This document shows positions 15,778 through 22,208 of a stretch of 22,208 nucleotides of DNA, piece by piece. The translations under genes were made by a program, and so were the position numbers. Numbering within the stretch: position 1 is the stretch's first letter; each line of letters begins with the position of its first letter. The stretch comes from DAOMNN01 sp050486545. Its GTDB lineage: Bacteria; Pseudomonadota; Gammaproteobacteria; Burkholderiales; Rhodocyclaceae. The stretch covers positions 1 through 22,208 of the forward strand of contig JBJHDM010000051.1 in assembly GCA_050486545.1 (NCBI GenBank), written 5' to 3'. The notes beneath the pieces were generated by a model. That model had not been told where the DNA came from and did no database searches. It worked only from the letters and a program-made list of their open reading frames with translations.

Positions 15778-16983
15778 GTGAATCAGGAAGTGTATATCTG
15801 TGATGGAATCCGGACCCCGATCGGGCGGTACGCTGGCGGGTTGTCGGCCGTTCGTACCGACGATCTGGCTTCATTGCCGATCAAGGCGCTCATGGCGCGC
15901 AACACCGGGGTCGACTGGGCGGCGGTCGACGACATTTACTACGGCTGTGCGAATCAGGCCGGAGAAGACAACCGCGATGTCGCGCGCATGGCAGGATTGC
16001 TGGCGGGGCTGCCGGTCGATGTGCCCGGGTCGACGATCAATCGTCTGTGCGGTTCCGGCATGGACGCGATCGGCACCGCGGCGCGTGCGATCAAGGCCGG
16101 CGAGGCGTCGCTGATGATCGCCGGCGGGGTGGAGAGCATGAGTCGCGCGCCCTTCGTTCTGGCAAAGGCGGACAGCCCGTTCTCGCGCGCTGCCCGGATC
16201 GAGGATACGACCATCGGCTGGCGCTTCGTCAATCCGGTGATGAAGGCGCGCTACGGCATCGATTCGATGCCCGAGACCGCCGAGAACGTCGCTGAGCAGT
16301 TCAAGGTGTCGCGCGAGGACCAGGACGCCTTTGCACTGCGCAGCCAGCAACGCTGCGCGGCGGCCCGCGCGACGGGGTTCTATGACGATGAACTGATTCC
16401 CGTCGAGATTGCGCAGAAGAAGGGACCGGCCCTCGTCGTGGCGGCCGACGAGCACCCGCGGGAGACCTCGCTCGAAGCCCTTGCGAAGCTCAAGGGCGTG
16501 GTGCGTCCCGATGGCACGGTGACGGCGGGCAATGCCTCGGGCACCAACGACGGTTCGGTGGCGCTGCTGATCGCCAACGAGACTGCGGCGAAGCGGCATG
16601 GCCTGAGGCCGAGGGCTCGCATCGTCGCAATGGCGACGGTTGGGGTCGAGCCCCGTATCATGGGCATCGGACCGGCGCCTGCTACGCAACGCGTCCTGCA
16701 ACAGACCGGACTCGCGCTCGACCGTATCGATGTCATCGAGTTGAACGAGGCGTTTGCTGCCCAGGCCCTGGCGGTCCTGCGGCTGCTCGGCTTGCCGGAC
16801 GATGCCGCTCAGGTCAATCCGAACGGCGGGGCGATCGCATTGGGGCATCCGCTCGGCGCATCGGGTGCACGGCTGGTACTCACGACCTTGCGTCAGCTCG
16901 AACGTAGCGGGGGTCGATACGGCCTTGCGACGATGTGCATCGGTGTCGGCCAAGGAATTGCCATGGTAATCGAAAGAATCTGA
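15778..16983 (+). CDS. paaJ: PaaJ/PcaF-type 3-oxoadipyl-CoA (3-oxo-5,6-didehydrosuberyl-CoA) thiolase
   Basis: With the GTG start the protein has 401 residues, the length of E. coli PaaJ. The acyl-binding cysteine is C91 in NRLCGSGMDAIG. The other catalytic residues are H357 in GGAIALGHPLGASGAR and C387 in TMCIGVGQG. YICDGIRTPIGRYAGGLSAVRTDDLA is the characteristic opening of PaaJ/PcaF and supports the GTG at 15778, which has GGGGAGG upstream (spacing about 11). An ATG at 15742 overlapping the regulator stop would add 12 residues. The enzyme acts twice, releasing acetyl-CoA from the C8 intermediate and splitting 3-oxoadipyl-CoA into succinyl-CoA and acetyl-CoA. A pure beta-ketoadipate role (PcaF) cannot be excluded on sequence alone. 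Confidence 0.93.
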   Translation: MNQEVYICDGIRTPIGRYAGGLSAVRTDDLASLPIKALMARNTGVDWAAVDDIYYGCANQAGEDNRDVARMAGLLAGLPVDVPGSTINRLCGSGMDAIGTAARAIKAGEASLMIAGGVESMSRAPFVLAKADSPFSRAARIEDTTIGWRFVNPVMKARYGIDSMPETAENVAEQFKVSREDQDAFALRSQQRCAAARATGFYDDELIPVEIAQKKGPALVVAADEHPRETSLEALAKLKGVVRPDGTVTAGNASGTNDGSVALLIANETAAKRHGLRPRARIVAMATVGVEPRIMGIGPAPATQRVLQQTGLALDRIDVIELNEAFAAQALAVLRLLGLPDDAAQVNPNGGAIALGHPLGASGARLVLTTLRQLERSGGRYGLATMCIGVGQGIAMVIERI

Positions 16984-17021
16984 TACTGTTGGAAGGGCCA
17001 ACTATTGTATATTTGTAGCAC

Positions 17022-17050
17022 GTGACCGGAACAACTCCAGGACCGGTCAC
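17022..17050 (+). promoter_or_regulatory. Hairpin / GACCGGTC element upstream of the transporter genes
   Basis: GTGACCGG (17022-17029) and CCGGTCAC (17043-17050) form a perfect 8-bp inverted repeat with a 13-base spacer, just before the CGAGGAGGAG ribosome site at 17061-17070. The right part contains GACCGGTC (17041-17048), identical to the core of the operator at 6870-6885; aligned over 16 bases the two share 11. It may be a second TetR operator, a leader hairpin, or both. TATATT at 17008-17013 is a possible -10 box without a convincing -35. Confidence 0.4.
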
Positions 17051-17075
17051 TCGATAACCACGAGGAGGAGACACA

Positions 17076-18221
17076 ATGAAGCTCAGAAACGCCCTACTGG
17101 CCGCCATCGGCCTTGCCTTTGCCGCCGGCGCGCATGCGCAGATCACCGTCGGCGTCACCGTATCGGCCACGGGTCCGGCCGCGTCGCTCGGCATTCCGGA
17201 ACGCAATACGGTGGATCTGATGCCCAAGGAAATCGCGGGCCAGAGAATCAACTATATCGTTCTCGACGATGCGTCCGACACGACGCACGCGGTGACCAAC
17301 ATCCGCCGCTTCGTCCAGCAGGATCGGGTGGACGTCGTGCTCGGATCGACGACGACCCCGAACTCGCTTGCCATGATCGACGTTGCAGCCGAATCACAGA
17401 CGCCGATGATCTCGTGGGCCGCTTCGAGCGCCATCGTCGATCCGGTCGACGACAAGCGCCGCTGGGTCTTCAAGACGCCGCAGAACGACCAGCACATGGC
17501 GACCGCAATCGTCGGCCACATGGCCGCCAACAACGTCAAGACCGTCGGCTTCATCGGCTTCGCCGACGCCTATGGCGAAGGCTGGTGGCAGCAGTTCCGC
17601 ACCATCGCAGAGGCACGTGGCATCAATATCGTCAGCAACCAGCGCTACAACCGCACCGATACCTCGGTGACCGGACAGATCCTGCAGATCATGTCGGCAC
17701 GACCGGATGCGGTGCTGATCGCCGGTGCCGGTACGCCGGCGGCCTTGCCGCAGAAGACGCTGGTCGAGCGCGGCTTCAACGGCAAGATCTACCAGACCCA
17801 CGGCGTTGCCAACAACGACTTCCTGCGCGTGTGCGGGCGCGACTGTGAAGGCACCTTCCTGCCGGCCGGCCCTGTCCTGGTCGCGGCACAGTTGCCGGAC
17901 GACAACCCGGTCAAGGCGAGCGCGCTCGCATACATCCAGGCCTATGAGGCCGCGCATGGTCCGGGCAGCGTGTCGACCTTCGGGGCGCACGCGTGGGATT
18001 CCGGACTGCTTCTGGAGGCGGCGGTGCCCGAGGCGCTGAAGGTGGCTCAGCCGGGGACGGCCGAGTTCCGTTCCGCGCTGCGGCATGCACTCGAGAACGT
18101 CAGTGAGGTCGCGGGGGCGCATGGCATCTTCAACATGAGTCCGACCGACCACCTGGGTCTCGATCAGCGTGCTCGCGTCATGGTCCAGATCGTCAACGGT
18201 ACGTGGAAGCTGGCTCAGTAA
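17076..18221 (+). CDS. Periplasmic LIV-type ABC transporter substrate-binding protein
   Basis: The protein has 381 residues. The signal peptide covers residues 1-21 with a clear AHA cleavage site before Gln22. The mature protein opens ITVGVTVSATGPAASLGIPERNT, typical of type I binding proteins of the LIV family. A Cys pair (C253, C257 in RVCGRDCEG) could form a small disulfide loop. It has a very good ribosome site (GAGGAGGAG). It starts the four-gene transporter unit 92 bp after paaJ. By context it probably binds phenylacetate or a related aromatic acid or precursor, since LIV-family proteins that bind aromatic acids are known; branched-chain amino acids remain possible. Confidence 0.9.
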   Translation: MKLRNALLAAIGLAFAAGAHAQITVGVTVSATGPAASLGIPERNTVDLMPKEIAGQRINYIVLDDASDTTHAVTNIRRFVQQDRVDVVLGSTTTPNSLAMIDVAAESQTPMISWAASSAIVDPVDDKRRWVFKTPQNDQHMATAIVGHMAANNVKTVGFIGFADAYGEGWWQQFRTIAEARGINIVSNQRYNRTDTSVTGQILQIMSARPDAVLIAGAGTPAALPQKTLVERGFNGKIYQTHGVANNDFLRVCGRDCEGTFLPAGPVLVAAQLPDDNPVKASALAYIQAYEAAHGPGSVSTFGAHAWDSGLLLEAAVPEALKVAQPGTAEFRSALRHALENVSEVAGAHGIFNMSPTDHLGLDQRARVMVQIVNGTWKLAQ

Positions 18222-18234
18222 GCAGTGTCTTGCA

Positions 18235-18256
18235 GGCGGGGGCTGCGGCCCCCGCC
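18235..18256 (+). terminator. G+C-rich hairpin after the binding-protein gene (attenuator or mRNA stabiliser)
   Basis: GGCGGGGGC and GCCCCCGCC form a perfect 9-bp stem with a 4-base TGCG loop, 13 bases after the stop at 18221. No T run follows. In many ABC operons a hairpin in this place protects the upstream mRNA, so that more binding protein than permease is made. That is the likely meaning here. Confidence 0.55.
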
Positions 18257-18328
18257 GTCCGGAAGTTATTGAAAAGAGAATGACCGCACCGCGGCACTGG
18301 GGCCGATGGTGAGGGTGGGGGTTCGTCC

Positions 18329-19366
18329 ATGGATTTTCAGATTGCTCTGATCCTGGGTCAGGACGGGATCACGAACGGCGCGATCTATGCCTTGCTGGCA
18401 TTGGCGCTGGTGCTCGTGTTCGCGGTGACCCGGGTGATCTTCATCCCGCAGGGGGAATTCGTCGCGTACGGTGCGCTGACGTTGGCGATGATCGAGAACA
18501 ACATCTTCCCGGCCACGCTGTGGCTGCTGATCGGCGCGGGGGTGGTGGTGGCTGCGCTCGACGGTTTCCAGGCAGCGCGCAGTGGCCAGATGAAGAAGCT
18601 CGCCGGGATCGGTGCGATCAACGTCCTCTACCCGCTGGCGCTGCTGGCGATGGTGTGGTCGATGCCCCTGAAGGATCTGCCCCTTGCCGTGCAGGTGCTG
18701 CTGACGGTGCTCATCGTCGTACCGATGGGACCGATGATGTACCGGATCGTGTACCAGCCGATCGCCGAAGCGCCCGTGCTCGTCCTGCTGATCCTTTCGG
18801 TCGCGGCGCACGTGGCGATGGTCGGTCTCGGGCTGGTGTTCTTCGGTGCGGAAGGCTACCGGACCTCACCCTTCTCGATGGCGCGGTTCGAGGTCGGTCC
18901 GATGTTCATCAGCGGGCAGTCGATCTGGGTGGTGCTCTCTTCGCTGGTGCTGATCGTCGCACTCGCGCTGTTCTTCGGCCGCACGATCTACGGCAAGGCC
19001 TTGCGTGCGACCGCGATCAATCGCAACGGCGCACGCCTGATGGGGATCTCGCCCTCGCTCGCGGGCAAGCTGACCTTCTTCCTCGCCGCCTTGATCGGTG
19101 TGCTCTCCGGGGTGCTGATCAGCCCGATCACCACCATCTACTACGACACCGGCTTCCTGATCGGGCTCAAGGGCTTCGTCGGAGCGATCATCGGCGGCCT
19201 GGCGAGTTACCCGATCGCGGCGGCCGGCGCGCTCATGGTCGGCCTGCTCGAAGCCTTCAGCTCGTTCTGGGCCAGTGCCTACAAGGAAGTCATCGTGTTC
19301 TCCCTGGTCATTCCGGTGCTGATCTGGCGCTCGCTCACGACCCACCACATGGAGGAAGAGGAATGA
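18329..19366 (+). CDS. LivH-family ABC transporter permease
   Basis: The protein has 345 residues, longer than the usual LivH of about 290-310. It opens with DGITNGAIYALLALALVLVFAVTRVIFIPQGEFVAYGALT, the conserved first two membrane helices of the family. The C-terminal half holds the permease loop GRTIYGKALRATAINRNGARLMGIS and the late helix pair GLKGFVGAIIGGLASYPIAAAGALMVG. The extra length lies at about 57-105, between membrane segments 2 and 3, and includes an Arg/Lys-bearing stretch (DGFQAARSGQMKKLAG). It forms the membrane channel with the LivM half of the next protein. The ATG follows GAGGGTGGGGG. Its stop overlaps the next start by 4 bases. Confidence 0.92.
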   Translation: MDFQIALILGQDGITNGAIYALLALALVLVFAVTRVIFIPQGEFVAYGALTLAMIENNIFPATLWLLIGAGVVVAALDGFQAARSGQMKKLAGIGAINVLYPLALLAMVWSMPLKDLPLAVQVLLTVLIVVPMGPMMYRIVYQPIAEAPVLVLLILSVAAHVAMVGLGLVFFGAEGYRTSPFSMARFEVGPMFISGQSIWVVLSSLVLIVALALFFGRTIYGKALRATAINRNGARLMGISPSLAGKLTFFLAALIGVLSGVLISPITTIYYDTGFLIGLKGFVGAIIGGLASYPIAAAGALMVGLLEAFSSFWASAYKEVIVFSLVIPVLIWRSLTTHHMEEEE

Positions 19367-21180
19367 AGTTCGAGCTTTCTCCACGTGTCCTGATGGGCGT
19401 GCTGGTCGCGTTGCTCGTGATCGCCCCGATGGCGCTGAAACCTTTCTATATTACCTTGCTGAACTATATCGGCCTGTACGCGATGGTCGCCATCGGGCTG
19501 GTGCTGCTGACCGGGGTGGGGGGGCTGACGAGTTTCGGACAGGCCGCCTTCGTCGGGATCGCCGCCTATACGACCGCATTGCTGACCACGGCCAGTGACC
19601 TGCCGGCCTGGCTTGCGTGGCTCGGCTGGTCGCCGTGGCTGTCATTGCTGGCCGCACTGGCGTTCACGGGGGTGCTGGCCTTCCTGATCGGCTCCTTCAC
19701 GCTCAAGCTCTCCGGCCACTACCTGCCGCTGGGCACCATTGCCTGGGGGATCGCGCTGTACTTCCTGTTCGGCACGATGCAGGTGCTTGGGGGCCATACC
19801 GGCTTTGGCGGCATCCCCCCGATCGCGATCTTCGGCTACGAGCTGCGCCAGGTCGACCAGATCTTCTACCTGATCTGGGCGGTCGTGCTGCTGGCGGTGA
19901 TCGCCAGCCAGAACCTGCTCGACTCGCGCGAAGGCCGTGCGATCCGCGCCCTCAAGGGCGGCATGGTCATGGCCGAGGCGATGGGGGTCAATACCGCGCG
20001 ATCGCGGATGGTGATCTTCGTCATCGCCTCGCTGCTCGCGTGCATGTCCGGATGGCTGTACATCCACATGCAGCGCTTCGTCAATCCGACCCCGTTCGGT
20101 CTCCACATGGGGATCGAGTACCTCTTCATGGCCGTCGTCGGCGGTGCGGGACACGTCTGGGGCGCCCTCGTTGGGGCCGGGGTCATCACCGTGCTCAAGC
20201 ACTGGCTGCAGGACGTTCTGCCGCTGGTCTTCGGTCAGAGCGGCAATTACGAAGTCATCTTCTTCGGCGCTCTCATGGTGCTGATCCTGCACAAGGCGCG
20301 CGACGGACTGTGGCCGATCATCGTCTCGCTGGTCGGGCGCGTGGTGCCCGTGCGGGTGGCAAGGCGCCAGATCGACGCGGCCGCCGAACCCCTGCCCAAG
20401 CGTGACCTGGCCCAACCGGGGGACCTGTTGCTCGAAGCAAAGGAAGTCACCCGCAAATTCGGCGGACTGGTCGCCTGCAACCGGCTCAGCCTGTCGGTGA
20501 GCGCGGGCGAGATTCTCGCGTTGATCGGACCCAACGGTGCGGGCAAGAGCACGATGTTCAACCAGATCTCGGGGGTCGACGTACCGACTTCCGGCGAGGT
20601 CCGGTTCATGGGCCAGGTGATCACCGGGCAAAGCTCGCGCGAGATCGCCCGCATGGGAATGAGTCGTACCTTCCAGCATGTGCGCTTGATGCCGACCATG
20701 AGCGTATTGGAAAACGTCGCGATCGGCGCGCACCTTCGCGGTTCGAGCGGCGTGCTGCGCGCCGCCGGTCGGCTCGAACGTGCCGAGGAAGCCCGCCTGC
20801 TCGCGGAGGCCGCGCGCCAGATCGAGCGGGTCGGGCTGGGCGAACACATGTTCGACGAGGCCGGCAGCCTGGCGCTGGGCCAGCAGCGCATCGTGGAGAT
20901 CGCCCGTGCGCTCGCATCCGACCCGTGCCTGCTGTTGCTCGACGAACCAGCGGCGGGGCTGCGCTACAAGGAAAAGCAGGCTCTCGCCGATCTGCTCAGG
21001 AAGCTGCGTGGCGAAGGGATGGGCATCTTGCTGGTCGAGCACGACATGGACTTCGTGATGGGCCTGGTCGATCGCATCGTCGTGATGGAATTCGGCGAGA
21101 AGATCTCCGAGGGGCTGCCCGAGCAGGTGCAGCAGGATCCGAAGGTGCTCGAGGCCTATCTCGGTGGGGTGGACGAATGA
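19363..21180 (+). CDS. Fused LivM-type permease and LivG-type ATPase
   Basis: One 605-residue chain joins two normally separate subunits. Residues 1-330 are a LivM-type permease: several membrane helices, GGLTSFGQAAFVGIAAYT, and the loop GRAIRALKGGMVMAEAMGVN (191-210). A hydrophilic linker of about 25 residues (VARRQIDAAAEPLPKRDLAQPGD) leads to a LivG-type ATPase from about 356. The ATPase has Walker A GPNGAGKST (389-397), a Q-loop glutamine at 438, Walker B LLLLDE (523-528) and the H-loop H560. The signature reads LALGQQ (503-508) in place of LSGGQQ or LSYGQQ. No stop codon or frameshift interrupts the join. Fusions of this kind are known among LIV-type transporters of beta-proteobacteria. 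It overlaps both neighbours by 4 bases. Confidence 0.93.
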   Translation: MKFELSPRVLMGVLVALLVIAPMALKPFYITLLNYIGLYAMVAIGLVLLTGVGGLTSFGQAAFVGIAAYTTALLTTASDLPAWLAWLGWSPWLSLLAALAFTGVLAFLIGSFTLKLSGHYLPLGTIAWGIALYFLFGTMQVLGGHTGFGGIPPIAIFGYELRQVDQIFYLIWAVVLLAVIASQNLLDSREGRAIRALKGGMVMAEAMGVNTARSRMVIFVIASLLACMSGWLYIHMQRFVNPTPFGLHMGIEYLFMAVVGGAGHVWGALVGAGVITVLKHWLQDVLPLVFGQSGNYEVIFFGALMVLILHKARDGLWPIIVSLVGRVVPVRVARRQIDAAAEPLPKRDLAQPGDLLLEAKEVTRKFGGLVACNRLSLSVSAGEILALIGPNGAGKSTMFNQISGVDVPTSGEVRFMGQVITGQSSREIARMGMSRTFQHVRLMPTMSVLENVAIGAHLRGSSGVLRAAGRLERAEEARLLAEAARQIERVGLGEHMFDEAGSLALGQQRIVEIARALASDPCLLLLDEPAAGLRYKEKQALADLLRKLRGEGMGILLVEHDMDFVMGLVDRIVVMEFGEKISEGLPEQVQQDPKVLEAYLGGVDE

Positions 21181-21932
21181 TGGATGGAAAGATCGTACTC
21201 GACGTCAAGGACCTGTGCGTGTCCTACGGCAAGGTCGGCGCGCTGCTCAACGCCAACCTCAAGGTGAGCGAAGGGCAGATCGTGACCGTGATCGGTCCCA
21301 ACGGCGCGGGCAAGACCACGATGCTCTCGGCGATCATGGGGGTGTTGCCTTCGACGGGGCGGATCGAGTTCGACGGGCAGGTCGAGGCCGTGCCCGAGAT
21401 CGAGCAGATGGTGGCGCGCGGGATGAATCTGGTGCCGGAGAAGCGCAATCTGTTTGGCGAGCTCAGCGTCGAGGACAACCTCGTGCTCGGTGCCTTCCAG
21501 CGCTACCGTACCGGCAAGCGTGATCATGGGCAGACAATGGAAGAGGTGTACGCGCTGTTTCCGCGCCTGAAGGAGCGTCGGACCCAATTGGCCGGAACGC
21601 TCTCCGGGGGCGAGCGCCAGATGCTCGCGGTGGGGCGCGCCCTGATGGCCAAGCCGCGGCTGTTGATGCTCGACGAGCCCAGCCTCGGGCTCGCGCCGCT
21701 GATCGTGCGCGAGATCTTTCGCATCATCTCCGAGCTGCGCAGCCGCGGGGTGTCGATCCTGCTCGTCGAGCAGAACGCCCGCGCGGCCCTGCAGGTGGCC
21801 GACTACGCCTACGTGCTCGAAACCGGAGAGGTCGCCATGGAAGGGCCGGCCAGCGAACTGGCCCACGATCCGCGGGTCATCGAGACCTATCTCGGCCTCG
21901 GCGGCAAGCACCAGGAACGGCTCTCCGGCTGA
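21177..21932 (+). CDS. LivF-family ABC transporter ATPase
   Basis: The protein has 251 residues, slightly above the usual 233-240. Walker A is GPNGAGKTT (40-48), the signature is LSGGE (142-146), Walker B is LLMLDEP (162-168), and the H-loop position reads LLVEQN, as is normal for LivF. The segment NLVPEKRNLFGELSVEDNL is the family's conserved region. It pairs with the ATPase half of the preceding fusion to power import. The ATG at 21177 overlaps the previous stop (ATGA); a second ATG follows directly at 21180. It is the last gene of the transporter unit. Confidence 0.94.
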   Translation: MMDGKIVLDVKDLCVSYGKVGALLNANLKVSEGQIVTVIGPNGAGKTTMLSAIMGVLPSTGRIEFDGQVEAVPEIEQMVARGMNLVPEKRNLFGELSVEDNLVLGAFQRYRTGKRDHGQTMEEVYALFPRLKERRTQLAGTLSGGERQMLAVGRALMAKPRLLMLDEPSLGLAPLIVREIFRIISELRSRGVSILLVEQNARAALQVADYAYVLETGEVAMEGPASELAHDPRVIETYLGLGGKHQERLSG

Positions 21933-21963
21933 GGGCAATCGCGGTCGCAAAACGCGTAGCACT

Positions 21964-21997
21964 TTGGTGGATTGCGCCTTCGGCGCGAATCCACCCT
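21964..21997. repeat. Palindromic intergenic repeat, copy 1
   Basis: A 34-base unit that recurs identically at 22082-22115. Each copy folds as GGTGGATT-GCGCC / GGCGC-(G)-AATCCACC: 13 bp with one bulged G and a TTC loop. Repeats of the GGTGGATT...AATCCACC type are common between genes in beta- and gamma-proteobacteria. Copy 1 begins 32 bases after livF and may help end or protect that mRNA. Confidence 0.85.
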
Positions 21998-22037
21998 ACG
22001 CCGGGGATCCGCGCCGGCTCATGCGACCGGCGTAGGG
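21994..22037. repeat. Inverted repeat with 11-bp arms
   Basis: CCCTACGCCGG (21994-22004) and CCGGCGTAGGG (22027-22037) are perfect inverted arms around a 22-base spacer. The left arm overlaps the end of repeat copy 1, so this is part of a composite repeat. Confidence 0.75.
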
Positions 22038-22059
22038 CGGCTTCGCGAAGCAAGCCGCC
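22036..22059. repeat. Small hairpin within the repeat cluster
   Basis: GGCGGCTT (22036-22043) pairs with AAGCCGCC (22052-22059), 8 bp with an 8-base loop. It is a second type of palindrome wedged between the two copies of the 34-base repeat. Confidence 0.7.
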
Positions 22060-22081
22060 AATCGGCGCTACGTCCCGCACC

Positions 22082-22115
22082 TTGGTGGATTGCGCCTTCG
22101 GCGCGAATCCACCCT
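22082..22115. repeat. Palindromic intergenic repeat, copy 2
   Basis: Identical over 34 bases to copy 1 and in the same orientation, 118 bases downstream. A further partial echo (TATCCACCCTTGG, from about 22178) lies near the window end. Confidence 0.85.
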
Positions 22116-22125
22116 TGTATTATTC

Positions 22126-22164
22126 ACTCACTCCCGCTGAAGTCGCTCTTCGGTGGGAGTGAGT
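22126..22164. repeat. Long hairpin at the end of the repeat cluster
   Basis: ACTCACTCCC (22126-22135) pairs perfectly with GGGAGTGAGT (22155-22164). The stem continues inward through three bases with wobbles to GAAG/CTTC, giving about 17 bp and a 5-base TCGCT loop. It differs in sequence from the 34-base repeat. No T run follows. It may be an unrelated palindromic element or a terminator for a gene outside the window. Confidence 0.65.
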
Positions 22165-22208
22165 CGCCGGACGCCGTATCCACCCTTGGTCCTGGAGGCC
22201 GTGTCGTA

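Noticed and set aside
18520..19362. N-terminal extension of the fused permease-ATPase, reaching into the LivH-type gene
   Set aside because: This part is the second frame of the LivH-type gene and is Arg/Asp-rich; the ATGA overlap at 19363 gives a normal LivM start.
21966..22113. The two 34-base repeats as a CRISPR array or as intrinsic terminators
   Set aside because: There are only two copies with an 84-base gap holding other palindromes, and no T run follows either hairpin.

Overview
The window is about 65% G+C (estimated by eye) and carries an essentially complete aerobic phenylacetate (phenylacetyl-CoA epoxidase) gene cluster with its own TetR-type regulator and an adjacent LIV-type ABC transporter. 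The gene order paaY-paaN | paaG-H-I-K-A-B-C-D-E, with an aldehyde dehydrogenase that lacks the MaoC hydratase domain, recalls Azoarcus/Aromatoleum-type Betaproteobacteria. That placement is an inference from gene order and protein style; no 16S or other marker is present.

Layout. Positions 1-3231 hold a small beta-sandwich-like protein that is probably cut at its 5' end (+), a convergent hairpin, then on the minus strand a DUF2249 protein with a Gly/Cys tail, an alanine racemase and an orphan periplasmic binding protein. Positions 3502-3894 encode a small DUF2780-like protein (+). Positions 3948-6758 are a compact minus-strand group: YbaK/EbsC-type deacylase, PaaY and PaaN. Positions 6759-7016 are the divergent control region. 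It holds a perfect FNR/CRP-type palindrome and a TetR-type operator, both placed around a plausible sigma70 promoter. Positions 7017-16983 are the plus-strand catabolic run paaG-H-I-K-A-B-C-D-E-(regulator)-paaJ. Positions 17076-21932 encode a binding protein, a LivH-type permease, a LivM-LivG fusion and a LivF ATPase. Positions 21964-22164 form a cluster of palindromic intergenic repeats.

How the genes work together (family knowledge). PaaK makes phenylacetyl-CoA, and PaaABCDE epoxidises the ring. PaaG isomerises the epoxide to oxepin-CoA, and PaaN oxidises the ring-opened semialdehyde. PaaJ and PaaH carry out beta-oxidation to acetyl-CoA and succinyl-CoA. PaaI and PaaY are thioesterases that relieve dead-end CoA esters. 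The TetR regulator probably represses the divergent promoters until a CoA-ester inducer appears, and the ABC transporter probably imports the aromatic acid or a relative. Two expected activities have no gene here: the (R)-specific hydratase that opens oxepin-CoA (MaoC domain) and a PaaF-type hydratase.

Most of the window is a recognisable pathway. I see no new defence or mobile system. The points most worth a second look are the control region, the missing hydratases, a strong hairpin between paaK and paaA plus weaker ones at other junctions, the permease-ATPase fusion, a micro-ORF ahead of the regulator, and the Gly/Cys tail.
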